From NCBI RefSeq assembly GCF_031755915.1, contig NC_083379.1, forward strand, positions 38,510,001-38,574,000: a stretch of 64,000 nucleotides of DNA. Reading direction: 5' to 3'. The notes under the pieces are model-generated. The model worked only from the letters and a program-made list of their open reading frames with translations. It did not search any database and had not been told where the DNA came from. Of the stretch, positions 1 to 12,405 are shown piece by piece (position 1 is the first letter of the stretch; each line of letters starts with the position of its first letter). Origin of the DNA: Ziziphus jujuba (lineage: Eukaryota > Streptophyta > Magnoliopsida > Rosales > Rhamnaceae). Made by a program: the position numbers and the translations under genes.

Positions 1-471
1 AATATTGTGCCTAATAACCAGATAAACCAAAAGACACCTAGATCTAAAGTCACCAGGAATGAAAATATCACTGCCAGCAGATATATAGCTTTTCTCAACT
101 GATTCTGGAATTGTAACAAAATACATACAATTTGGCACTATAAGAAATAGTAGACCATTTGACTGAATGAGGAACCATATGCCTTTCCCCATAACAAGCA
201 GCTGAACTCAAAACGAACATGCATGTGACTTAATTGGAACAGATACAATGCCTACATGACCAACTTATAAACCAGTTTCCATGTAAAGAAGGAAAGATGC
301 ATATGAAGCAAGAACACACAAGAAAAATGTGTTGTCTACTATTGTGGTATCCATTGCTCATGCATGCACCCATTATGATACAAAATCAACTTTCAAGAAG
401 ACAGATTTACTAACAAGATCATATCTGACTAAGGTCAGTTTAAACTTCATCTAGATGTTAGCATGCTCTAC

Positions 472-3069
472 CTGCCCAAGCATTGCTGCCTCTGCTTCAA
501 TTCCTCCAACACCCCAGCCAGCAACTCCTAACCCATCAATCATAGTAGTGTGTGAATCCGTACCAACCACGCTATCAGGGTGGAGAATCCCATCAGTATT
601 AAAAACAACCCTTCCAAGGTATTCCAAATTAACCTATAAATTCATCATTTAGACATACTCAATCCATTTTTTTTTTTAATAAAAAAAATTTAAAAAAGAC
701 AAACACAAGCCATGTCCATTCAGGGAAAACATGCATTTTATTCATGAATATTTTGTACAAAAGATACCAAAACTGTTGTAAACCCATGAAGTGCGGTGCA
801 CAAAATTTTGTTGGATTAAACCATGAGATGTAAATTTAGTAAAATATGCTACCTAGTGCACTGAACCAATCATATGATAAAAGAGATGTGCAAATGTGTT
901 GCATCCTTACCTGGTGGACAATTCCAGAACCAGGAGGAACAACAAGCATATTTTGAAAGGCAGACGATCCCCATTTAAGGAAAGCAAATCTCTCTTTATT
1001 CCTTTGAAATTCAAGTTCCATATTTGCCTGTACAGCATTTTCGGATCTTGCTACATCAACCTGGACTGAATGATCAACGACAAGATCTACTGGAACCTGA
1101 GTGCAAATATATTATGTCAAAACACAAAGCATGAAAGAATAAAATATCAAAATTGTTGATCACAGGGTATCCTTGGTTTCTAAAGGTGCCTTCCTAATAA
1201 CAAAATAGAAAGAAACGAAATAAATTAAAAAAAAAAATTGAAACATAAAATATCTGGAAACCTCCAAGTAAATCTCAAGGTACCCTACGACAGAGGATAA
1301 GAATTGCTACAAACCAATCTCTACCAAAGAAAAACCACAAACCAATGGATTAATCTTGTCAGGATCACTGCCAAGCTTCTTCATAGCATCCCGCATACAA
1401 GCAAGGTCAACCACAGCTGGTACTCCAGTAAAGTCCTGATAAGAAAATAAAATAAAAAAATAAAAAATTATAAAGAGGCAAATATTAGATAGGCATGGTA
1501 TTGACATAATTAACAAATACAAGTTAAAAACCTGAAGGAGAACACGGGCAGGCTTGAAAGGAATTTCAACTTGCTTTGGTGAAGTATTCTCCCAATCAAT
1601 AATTTTTTTAACATCATCCTTGGTAACTTCGAAGTCATCACAATTGCGTATTGCAGATTCCAAAAGTATCTTTATTGAGTATGGCAACCTCTCTGTGAAA
1701 GAAATAGGAACCAATTTGAATTTATCAGGATACAAAATCATCAAGTTTTTGTCTCACAAATCCTATTCCATTAATCCTTAAAACGCTACTCAACTAAAAG
1801 TTTAACATTTCGAATTACAGTGACTATAAGTCAGTACTAGAATGCCAAGATATACACTTAAGCATGCTAACGTGAAGCGGAAAAGGAAAAGGACAATAAA
1901 AAAATATCCACTTACTCAAGTATTATAATCCAATTTACATACCAATTCTGGGGTCATTCAGTGCAGGTAAACTAAAGAATTTTCCAAACTCTCCACCTCC
2001 AGGCTTGGGAAGACCAGTCAGTATGCCCTTGAAAGCATGATCCGAAGCTGGAGACATTCAAGGGAAGAAAAAGTCAAAAGTTTTAACAATCCAAAACAAT
2101 TATCAGGAAGAAACGCTAATATTCAAAGGATAATCATATAACACAGATAACACAAAATGCTCAAATTTTCACTAAGTAATTTATTTTAAAGTACAATTTG
2201 CAGTGCCCAGTGTCTTTCTTCTTTAATAACTGAGGGCTTATTCTTCATCATCGTTATTCAAGCAACCGATCCTTGTGCAAAAACCAATATCTTCAAAACA
2301 TTTACTAAAGCATCTATTTCTGAAAACTTTTAGGCAGTTCACAACTGTTAATCCATTCATACGAAATCCCACTCAAAGAAGGATAGTTATCTTCCTTTGA
2401 GAGAGTACGAGCTGTCAATTTATCAAGTCGATCAACATCAAAATTTTCTCAGCAACCAAATAAAAAAGTAATCACCAAGATAACGACCGACGGTAAATAG
2501 CATAGTCAATGATGATAAAGACTAAATTAACAACCAAAAAAAAAATACTATACACAGTTAAAATCCATTTCCTAACGGTATTGATGGAGACTAAACTGAC
2601 TACTACTATTTAATCGAAAAAAAAAAGTAAAAATGAACAAATGAAAATTGCTCATTGATTCATCAAACAACAAAGACCAAAAAAAAAAAAATTATATTCT
2701 ACAGTCAAGCTGGCACAAACTCACACACATACCAGCAGTGGCCATATTTCTCTCAAAGCGCTCGATGAAAGGAGAGGTGGTTCTAGCCTGAGCCCGTAGG
2801 CTTACCGGAGAGAGCCAATCGACGGGATAGCTCCTCCACCGTGGCGCTGAGCACCTCAACGAACGAAGCGCCGATGAGAAGCTAAGAGACCGGAACTTCC
2901 GATTGAGAGCCGAAACACAGGATTGTGAAGCGGATGGAGAGGCCGATACTCTGGAGAGATTATACGGCGAAAACGACGACGCTGAATATTTAGAAAATGA
3001 CGACGAGAAGCGGACTCTGGAAACTGAAAGCATAGAAGAAGAAGAAGAGGATGAAGTAGCTATGTACAT
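472..3069 (-). CDS. ACO: Aconitate hydratase, mitochondrial type (5' six exons; 3' part outside window)
   Basis: Aconitase interconverts citrate and isocitrate in the TCA cycle. Coding exons read on the minus strand: 2733-3069, 1943-2047, 1532-1692, 1343-1435, 911-1096 and 472-633; all junctions are GT-AG and phases join without a shift. The start is the ATG at 3067-3069. Residues 1 to about 108 form a Ser/Arg-rich, acid-poor presequence of mitochondrial type, ending in PFIERFERN before an internal Met109 (MATAA) where cytosolic aconitases start. Exons 2-6 encode the N-terminal aconitase domain, including [33 protein letters not shown] and GTDSHTTM, which carries active-site Asp/Ser/His. The Fe-S cysteines lie beyond the left edge, so completeness cannot be judged. 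It lies just downstream of a second aconitase in the same orientation. Family identity is certain; organelle targeting is inferred. Confidence 0.95.
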
Positions 3070-3335
3070 GGCTGGGCCTTTAGGATCAGAGTTCAGAAAA
3101 CTCCACCGATGCAAACGGAGATGGACAAGGAAGGTGCTAGAGAGTGAGAGAGAGAAGGAGAGAAACAGAGAGACCAAGAAGGTTCTGAAAAATAAGAAAA
3201 GGGAGGTTACCGTTGGGCATTACGCAGTGGCAATTGTGAAAATCTATATTTGTAAGCTGGGGCGGACCGCCAATTTTGTCCTTTTTTTTTTTTTTTTTTT
3301 TCCTCTTTAAAAGGACACAAATATATAAAACGGCC
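3070..3335 (-). promoter_or_regulatory. 5' leader and putative core promoter of the mitochondrial-type aconitase gene
   Basis: On the minus strand the leader is rich in CT repeats (about 3140-3175), common in plant 5' UTRs. An A-run (T-run on plus, 3282-3301) lies just upstream, and a TATA-like TTTATATATTT is at about 3321-3331. No transcription start can be fixed from sequence alone. Confidence 0.35.
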
Positions 3336-3776
3336 AGCTGTCAATGATTTAGGATGCAGTTAACATATCATATTTTTGAAATGTAACATCTATAAAATAT
3401 TTAAAAATTATAAAAGAGAGATAAAACCAGAATGATCATTAAAAAAATCCAGTATAATGCTAAGTGCCCCAACTTGTTATTATGAAATTTGATTGATTTT
3501 AGATTACAGTCAATCAAAATTAAAATATTAATGCTTTTTATACTTCTGCTGTCTGTTTAGTTTGAATAGAAGTTTAATTTTTTCTTGTACTTTTTTTAAT
3601 CAATATTTGGAAAACTATGTCTATATTTTAAAATCACTAAAAAAAAAAAATAGTCCATATTTTCAAATTGAGGTGAGCTGAAATAAATAAAATATTGAAA
3701 ATTTATTATATATTATGAAATTTACTATTTATCATCGTCATGGAAACAATAGAAAAATTCATGTTCAAGCAACAAA

Positions 3777-3857
3777 TACTAATTAGATATGCTTAAATTT
3801 TATATTGATTTATTAATACTAATTAGATATACTTAAAGTTTTATATTGATTTATTAT
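3777..3857. repeat. Tandem duplication, unit about 40 bp, two copies
   Basis: Two adjacent copies of an AT-rich unit beginning tactaattagatat, 3777-3816 and 3817-3857, differing at a few positions. Confidence 0.8.
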
Positions 3858-4496
3858 AATAAAAAATATAACATGAGAGAGTGAATTATTTTTAAAAAGT
3901 AAGTTAAAATGTTAGATGACATATGTATTACATTGGTTCTCTACGGATAGCATTTTGTACACTTATTTCAACTTTAGCTTCTTTTTTTTTCTTTTTTTTT
4001 TTTTTCCCCTTCTTAGTGAAAGAATTTCAACTTCTTGTTACAGGCTTGAAAATGTTTATAAAAAAAATATTTACCAAATAACAATGCTAATACATTATTA
4101 ATTGAAATATTCATACAATCTAACTATGGAAAAATAATTTTTTAAATATATTTGTAAATTAAAAAATTATATAGAAAAAAATATTTTCTACTTTGACACA
4201 TTTACACACGTCAGAATTTTAAAAAATAATGTCCAAAATGCTAATCGTTTACGCTATTCTAAAAATAAATAATTTTTCAATTATGCACTTAAATGTAAAC
4301 AAGAAAATAAATAAATAAATTTTCAATTTAAAAATTATAGTTTTGAAAAGTTGCTATAGAAATTTTCTTTTTTCAATCACCTTTAAAAAGTTGAATTAAC
4401 AATAAATAACATTTAATAGTAGATCTCAAATGCCTTTAATGGGTTGCTATCTTCTTATTTAGGTTTTATTTTTGAAAAGAACCAAAACAATTTAAA

Positions 4497-4602
4497 ATGA
4501 TGAATCATCATTCAATTAAGGTGGATTGACACATAAGAGTTATATATTAATATATATATATATATATTAATCCTTCAAATCTTTGATGATTCATCATCAG
4601 AC
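4497..4602. repeat. Imperfect fold-back around a TA microsatellite
   Basis: The arm with gatgaatcatca near 4500 is matched in inverted orientation by tgatgattcatc near 4583-4595, with an alternating TA run between them. It could be a small MITE remnant or a chance hairpin in AT-rich DNA. Confidence 0.4.
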
Positions 4603-4769
4603 ATAATTAAGCTGCGAAAACTTCTGGACTGTTTTACGATTACTGGTAGTAGGTAGGATGTTGCCTAATATAAGGGGCCCTGACGTGAGGTAGAAATTTT
4701 CTGTATATATTTTAATAATTTGTATAAGACAAAGTCAGTTGGTCAGAACAGAAGCCAGAGTAGGCTCTA

Positions 4770-7700
4770 TTAGTGCTTAATGAGGTTTCGGATAACATAC
4801 TGCAGAATACCACCATGGTCAAAATATATTAACTCCACCTGCAACACAGGAAAAAAGTTATTACAAACATCAAAAATAAAAATATATATTTTTTTTTGGT
4901 AGTAAAATTATATCAATATTTTACGTAAGAAACAATGAATATATTATATATGTATGTATACCTGGGTGTCAAAGCGGGCTGTACATGTGAAAGATTTCCC
5001 ATCGTGTGTTGCCACACTAACAACTTGACCAGGCCTTATCTCCCTGATGTTCTTTGGAATCTCTATTGTGTAGCGTTCATGGCCAGTCAAGCTCAGAGTC
5101 TCTGCATCTTCCCCGTCCTTGAAACAAAGTGGGATTATCCCCATCCCTACCAGGTTGCTTCTATGAATTCTCTCAAAACTCTTGGCAATCACCGCTTTCA
5201 CTCCCTGTACATGCCAATAAAATTCCATTACTCTTGAGGAAGAAGATGTTAGGAAACTTTTATATGCCATGAATATACTCACCAACAGCATTGGACCCAT
5301 GGCAGCCCAATCTCTAGCACTGCCACTTCCATAATCTGCTCCAGCCAACACAATGGTGTCCTCTCCATCCCCTTTGTATCTCTGCCAATAAAGATACAAA
5401 CCCAATAAATAATGCATCTAATTTCCCATGATAACAACATGTATGGTATAAAAATAAATGATGGTGAAAATCAAGTAGAAACTCGAACCATTGCTGCATC
5501 AAAAACATTGAGCTTATCTCCTGTTGGAATGTGAATAGTCTTCGGCCCAACTTCTCCATTCAAAAGCTTGTTTACAATCCGAATGTTGGCAAAAGTTCCC
5601 CTTGCCATCACTTCATGATGGCCCCGCCGGCTACCATAGGAATTGAAGTCTTTTCGATCGACTCCATGATCAATGAGGTACTTTGCAGCAGGGCTGTCTT
5701 TGTGTATGCTTCCAGCTGGAGAAATATGATCTGTGGTTATACTGTCACCTAAATAGAGCAAGCAATAGGCATCTCTAACTCCATGTGGACCAGGTGGGTT
5801 CATGGTCATGTCCTTGAAAAATGGGCGCTCATGAATGTAGGTGGAGTTTGGATCCCATGAGTATATGGTGGAAGCAGGAATAGAGAGCTGGTTCCACGTC
5901 GGGTTGCCTTTAGTAATGGCTTCGTAAGTGCTTTTGAACATATCAGGCAACACATTGGATTGAACGACCTACAATGGTGGGCAGGTTATCAGACACATCT
6001 TTATCCATATAACAATTTCTACCATGTAAGTATAGGAATTATGGAATTTTATATTTACCTCTGCAATTTCTTCACTAGTAGGCCAGATATCCTTAAAGTA
6101 TACATCATTTCCATCCTTCCCTTTTCCAATTGGCTCTTTGTCAAAGTCAATATCAACCTGAAATTATCACAAGACTTGATATTGGGATATTGAGCAAGGA
6201 CAAACATCTCAAAATCCAGGGGGACCATGTGGCTTTTCTTTGTGTAGAATGTTGCAGAACTTTCATGAAAACTAGGTAGTTTTGTTGATTTTCGAAAGTC
6301 TCAACTAAAAACCAGAACTTCTTTTATGCCATTTATATGCACATAATGTTTATGTCAAGTTGCATCAAATTCTTTATCAGATCTGAAGGACTTTCTTGGG
6401 ATTAAAGTAGAGATAAAGTATATTGCAAATACATACTGTGCCAGCAAGTGCATAAGCAATAACTAGTGGAGGAGAACACAGATAATTGGCTCTAGTTAAT
6501 GGATGAATACGACCTTCGAAATTTCGATTTCCAGAAAGAACGGCTGCAGCAATAATGTCTGCAAAAGGGTAACCATTAAGGGTTAAAATTTCAATCTTCA
6601 ATGCATTGTCCAACTAATGCAGGGATTGGAAAAGAGAAGGATCGCACAGAAGGTATAGTATTGTAAGGAAAAGTTTGTTACTCAGTTTATTTGTTCCCAT
6701 GAAACTAAAAAGTAGAGTTCTAACACTAAATTCACATAAATAACTTCCATTAATTAGCATTGCCTAGAAGCACAATAGCGATACCATTTTCTGTAATTGC
6801 TGAAGCAACTGATTCATCAAGGTCTCCTGAATTCCCAATGCAAGTTGTGCAGCCATATCCAACAGTATGGAAACCCAGCTGATTCAAGTACTCTTGCAAG
6901 CCGCTAAATTATACAATCCAAAATAAATAAATGAAGTCCTGTCTTAAAACTATATTGAGCATCAAAAGGCATCAGAAACATTTAATGCATACCTCTGAAG
7001 CAGATATTTTGTAACCGCTCCAGAACCTGGAGCAAGACTGGTTTTCATCCAAGGCTTAATCTGATATAAAACAATATTAGAGAAAACCTTAAGTAACAAC
7101 TAAATGGTTTGAACATCTAGAATAATTAAATGGCAAGTACACCTAACCTCCAGGCCAAGTTCACATGCTTTCTTAGCAAGAAGTCCAGCCCCGAGCATAA
7201 CAGTTGGGTTTGATGTGTTTGTACAACTTGTTACAGCAGCAATGACAACACTACCATGCTTAAGTTCTGCACTTTTTCCATAGAATGAAAATCTTGCCAC
7301 CTTACCCTGTTCAGCCTTCGGAATAGCAAACCCCTACAGAAGATTGAAAGGCAATAGACAATGACAACGAAAATAATCAAACAATGGGATACATTTAGAT
7401 GTCTTAGACATCAATCAGAATACAAATTCCGGTGGCATATACTGCATTTTGTGGTTGTTTGGCTCTAAGATCAATAGCACAGACCTTTAAGCAAAAAAAA
7501 TATGTAGTAATCCGCAGATGTTGATGATAGAAAATATATTTAGCTAATTATTTCATAAACTGTATCCTAATAACTCCCAAAAAACAAAAATTGAAAGGAA
7601 AAAAGAAAGAGTCCTAGAAGAATAAGCAAATATTTAAGATTAACCCCGCATAAAAGGTTGACTTGTAACTCACCTTGAATCCAACTTTGTTATTCAGACA

Positions 7701-10700
7701 TGCTTGCCAGTCAGCCTTCATGTCTCTCAAAGGAACTCGATCATGGGGACTGTTAAGAAGCATAATCATCGAACATGATCTAAAAGATAAAGAAACAAGA
7801 TGGGGTTGTTGCATCATATCAAAAAGTTTTTACCGCTTTGGTCCTGAAACACAGGGTTCGACTTCTGCTAAGTCCAACTGCAGATAAGATGTGTATGCTC
7901 TTTCCTCTTGAGGCTGGACCAAGAAAATAGTCCTTATCAGAACATTGACACCTCAGGATAACCATGTAGTAATGGCAACAACGTGAAACAGGAAAAGTTA
8001 CCTCGTTGTAGTCAACAAACATTTTGTTTGCACGCAAGTATGCTTCTATCATTGCTACCTAAATGACAAGCAGCAACCTTATTATGGATTTTTTTTTGGT
8101 TGTAAATTGGATAACCTGACCACCACCTTTGCAATTGATTGCACAAAAACAAGGGAAATACAAGAAAGAAAAGAAGGAAAGTTACTTACTTTCTCATCAC
8201 TTCTTCCTGTTAATTTAAGATACTGCAATGTCACATGATCAACGGGGAAGAAGCCCATGGTTGCTCCATATTCAGGAGACATGTTTGCAATAGTGGCTCT
8301 GTCAGCCAATGATAATTCGCTCATTCCATCTCCTATATGTCAAAATAAACGAGTTAGAGGCATATATGCAATGGCAATATAAGTATAGTAGTTCTATTAG
8401 GAGCTGAATGATGCAGTTTAGTAGTAGCCAGGTTTACCATAGAATTCAACAAAGTAGCCAACAACTCCATGCTTCCTCAACATTTGGGTCACCGTTAAGA
8501 CCAAATCAGTAGCAGTAACGCCATTTCTCAATTTCCCAGACAACTTGAATCCAACAACACCAGGTAGTAGCAGGCTCATAGGCTGTTCAATTTACAAAAG
8601 CATTAGACGTAGATAATTAGCAAAAATGACCGATGCACACCAAATACTGAAAAGAAAGTAATTCCAAGTTTTAGCAAAGTAAGTCCTGTTGCAGTAGGAG
8701 GTGATATCATAACCAGATCATGCAAATGAAAGTCAGAATAATATCCATCCGAAATGAAAATTACCCAGCAAATTGCACATTAAAAATTTTACTAAACTGA
8801 ACCATGATTAAATTAGTAATTTGATGCAGAAAAAATATGTGACCGTTGGATAACAACCATATGTCTTTTGCCAGAACAAGCAGCTTAATTCAAAACTTAC
8901 AAGTTCATTAACTGAAGGACAAGGGATAAGAAGAAAAAAAGTATGTACAATATGAAGATCTGTTTCCATGTAAAAAAGGACAAAGGAATACAAACACACT
9001 TGAGAATCATCATTCTAGAGAATGCATAATCTACAATAAGGAAGCAGCATTTAGAGCGATAACCTGCACAGGTAGTGAACGCATCTCAAATACAAGCAAT
9101 AAGATGCAAAATCAATTTTCAAGCGGACAGATCCATCTCCAAGATCTCTACTACTAATCAATGAAACTATGAAAAACACCCGAAGGAAAAAAAGGTGGCA
9201 TTTTTTACCTGGCCGAGCATTGCTGCCTCTGCTTCAATTCCCCCAACTCCCCAACCAGCAATGCCTAACCCATCAATCATGGTCGTGTGCGAATCAGTAC
9301 CAACCACACTATCGGGGTAGAGCATACCATCAGTATTAAAAACAACCCTTCCAAGGTATTCCAGGTTAACCTATAAATTGATCAGGAAACAAACTAAATG
9401 CCAAATCCATAACTGTAATTTCATTCATGAGCAAAAATTTATTTATGTTTACTTGTCTTACCAATTGCCTCAAGTACCAGCCTAAGGATTTCTAATTAAA
9501 AAAATGGTATATTAGAATACATTGCGACATTACCTGGTGGACAATTCCAGAACCAGGAGGAACAACAAGCATGTTATTGAAGGCAGAAGATCCCCATTTG
9601 AGGAAAGCAAATCTCTCTTTATTCCTCCGAAATTCAAGTTCCATATTTGCATGTACTGCATTTTCAGTCCTTGCTACATCAACCTGAACTGAATGATCAA
9701 TTACAAGATCCACTGGAACCTGAATGCAAATACATTGTGTTAAAATATATGGAAGATATCTTAAGAGAAATATAAGAACCGCCTAAAAAATCAATTCAAC
9801 TTTGAAATAGATCTACAATCTGTAATATATGTTGCCATTCTTTATCTTATAACATGTTCTTGATTCATTAAATAATTCTGATTACAGGAGAACCAGGACA
9901 TAGATTCCTCGTGAAAAACCATATTTAAGAAACAAAAAGTGACTGCAAATCGTTTGAATGAAACTCAAAATAGCAGTCAAAAACAGGAAATTCACGTCAA
10001 TGTTGGAGGAAAGTACAAACCAATGGATTTATCTTGTTAGGTTCACCGTCAAGCTTCGCCATAGCATCTCGCATACAAGCAAGGTCAACAACTGCTGGTA
10101 CTCCAGTGAAGTCCTGTTCAACAAAAAGAAGGAAAAAAAAAAAAAAAACAAAAAAAATCATAACAAAGTGGCAAATATTTTGCAGAAGCTATATTAAGAG
10201 AATCACCAAACTCAAGCCAAAAACCTGAAGGAGTACACGAGCAGGCTTGAAAGAAATTTCAACTTTCTGTGATGATGTATTCTCCCAATCAATAATTTTC
10301 TCAACATCATCTTTAGTGACTTGGAAGTTGTCACAATTACGTATTGCAGATTCCAAAATTATCTTTATTGAGTATGGCAACTTGTCTGCGAAAGAAAAAG
10401 GTAGCAATCTGAATTTGATTGATTAGCAGCATATGTTACAACTTATCAATATAAAAAAATGCATATTGAAGAATGCTAAGGTAAAGGCAGCAAAAAGAAC
10501 AAAATTCACTTTAGTATTGTAATTCTAATATGCATACCAATTCTAGGGTCATTCAGTGCTGGAAAACTGTAAAACTTTCCGAACTCGCCACCTTCTGATC
10601 TGGGAAGACTGGTCAGTATTCGCTTGAAAGGATGTTCAGAAGCTGAAATAGATTTATGGAGAAAAATTACATACTGGAGTTGAATACTTCAAACTCATAA

Positions 10701-11000
10701 TAGTCTTAATGAACTCAATCTAAAATGCATTGTAAAAAAGCTCAAAAAATAAAGCTTATATATATTGACAGTTTAGAACTCGGTTCCTTTTCTACTAATT
10801 TTGCAGCAAAGCAAAAAGGTATTTTCACAATCCAAATATATAAGATTTCATTCCATTAGAAAAACCATAATACCTCATAAACAAGGGAATGTCAATATAA
10901 ATATTAATGATCATGGTCCTCATCATTTGAACCAAAGAATAAAATAGGAAAAAAAAAAAAAAAAAAAAAAGAATGAGGCAAAGTAAAAAAGAATACCCAT
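4770..11000 (-). CDS. ACO1: Aconitate hydratase, cytosolic ACO1 type (complete, 20 coding exons)
   Basis: Exons: 10997-11000, 10538-10642, 10225-10385, 10021-10113, 9534-9719, 9209-9370, 8438-8582, 8190-8332, 8002-8058, 7834-7913, 7674-7749, 7148-7333, 6993-7060, 6785-6903, 6437-6558, 6059-6157, 5489-5968, 5283-5381, 4962-5204, 4770-4838. They sum to 2697 nt, 898 residues plus stop, the length of Arabidopsis ACO1, with no frameshift. The first coding exon is just ATGG (donor GTATTC); splicing gives MASEHPFK, so there is no presequence. The 4Fe-4S ligands are Cys441 (TSCTNTSNP), Cys507 and Cys510 ([12 protein letters not shown]). The swivel-domain motif reads [13 protein letters not shown] where aconitases normally have GSGSSRDWAAKGP: Ala784 replaces a near-invariant active-site Ser and Met790 a Lys. 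The C-terminus is [15 protein letters not shown]. Expected role: cytosolic citrate/isocitrate conversion. Activity is uncertain because of Ala784. Confidence 0.93.
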
Positions 11001-11245
11001 TTCAAAATTCCAAAGAAAGAATAAAGGGAGGCTGTTGAGGCGCTCTCCTTCCTGAGAAGCTTATGGAAGCCAAGGTAGCCTAATTGTTGAAATTGGAGCA
11101 TTTGGATAATCTTCACTATGACTGGGAAATGCATAATGATCTGCTTGGTGTGTTGGGAAGTCGAGAGAGAGCTTAGTGTATGCTGGCCACACTAATAGAG
11201 TGCCGTGTGGCTCAAGCACACTCATGTAGGGAATTTATATATAGT
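11001..11245 (-). promoter_or_regulatory. Putative promoter and 5' leader of the cytosolic-type aconitase, with an overlapping uORF
   Basis: A TATA-like TATATATAAAT lies at 11233-11243 on the minus strand. Initiation 25-35 bases downstream would give a leader of about 200 nt with a CTCTCTCT tract. That leader would carry an upstream ATG at 11132-11134. Its frame runs 46 codons to the splice donor at 10997, then nine codons into the next exon, ending at about 10613. It overlaps the true start in another frame. The transcription start is inferred, so the uORF may or may not be in the mRNA. Confidence 0.4.
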
Positions 11246-11363
11246 CAAACTGTGGTAAGCATGTTTCTGAGTGAATGCATGAGCGGTGAGTTGTCTGGTA
11301 GTAGTAGTATACATACATGTATATATATATACGTATATCATATATGCTACCAGAATACATATT

Positions 11364-11394
<31 letters not shown>

Positions 11395-12405
11395 TTAGTC
11401 CACGCACGTGGTGTTTGATCACTGACATTCACATATCCATGGAAACAGTTAATCCAGCAGCGGCCTTCTTTGTTGATGTATGGGAAGTACTTGATGCCTA
11501 GGTTCCAGAATCTATGTATAAATCCTAACGACAACGATATAAGAAGAAACACAGACGTCGTAGAGCTTCTTTAAAATGACGTTCCAACGTCTTTATCCTC
11601 AGCAGCAGCACATGCTGTATAATCTTTTCCCACAAAAATCCATCATAATTCACTTTAATAAGTTTATCATTTATAATCATCAACTCACATCATAATTACC
11701 CTCGAAAAAATTATAATAAAAAAAAGGAATAAACATAATTATTTTCTTACATTTTCATGGACATATCAAGAAGAAAGAAAATTTGCTATCTTTTATTTCA
11801 TGACATACCAAACAAAGAGTAGACATGAGCATGCGATCCCAACCAGTTCAAATTATCACACCCAAAAATCCAGAAAATATTCAGCTTATTATTATGATTG
11901 TATATTCTGGTAAATGAATTTTGTTCTATAATAAACTATTATCCAACAAATACATTCAAAAAAATACATGGCAGCGAAGCAACAATTTGTTGTGCTTTTG
12001 TATCTTGTACAAGAATGCATGCATTGTTCCACAGCTGTAGCTCCTTTCATTAGCAAAACTCAGTTATGGTCATCGTGGCTGGCAATAACAAAACTATTGA
12101 ATTATGGGTGTCAGACAGAGCAGGAAGAAGATTAGGGTGTGGTGCCCCCACTTTTATCACAAAATTTTATGTTGGTGGCTGCCATGTCCCTGGCCTGTAC
12201 GATTCACCAGATCCTGTTGGCTCTGAGGACCTGACAAAACATTTAAAAAAGGAAATAAATGACAGTTTTAGATTCAAATCCCCCAAAACTTCAGCAAAAT
12301 AATTCACTTAAAGAAGTTCTTGGATTTTGTTTTGGTTTTAGAGAAAGGGTTATTGATCACTCTTATTTCTGCCCTGTTTATAAGGTTTGGGATAGATGGA
12401 TGAAC
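11246..12405. other. Spacer between aconitase and NDUFAF2-like genes
   Basis: AT-rich, with TA runs at about 11318-11395. The part near 12100-12405 probably includes the 3' UTR of the NDUFAF2-like gene. Short ORFs here match nothing I recognise. Confidence 0.6.

Larger units (their letters stand above)
3336..4769. other. Spacer between the two aconitase genes
   Basis: AT-rich DNA that also holds the 3' UTR of the upstream aconitase. It contains a 40-bp tandem duplication and a fold-back around a TA run (separate entries). Short ORFs here show no protein-like composition. I see no gene. Confidence 0.6.

Noticed and set aside
2903..3310. Plus-strand ORF, Glu/Asp-rich (135 codons)
   Set aside because: It is antisense to the aconitase presequence exon; the acidic composition is the complement of Ser/Arg codons.
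11286..11552. Tyr/Ile-rich ORFs on both strands
   Set aside because: Translations of a TA microsatellite.
12066..12302. Plus-strand ORF of 78 codons downstream of the NDUFAF2-like gene
   Set aside because: No recognisable domain; it falls in or near the 3' UTR of that gene on the other strand.
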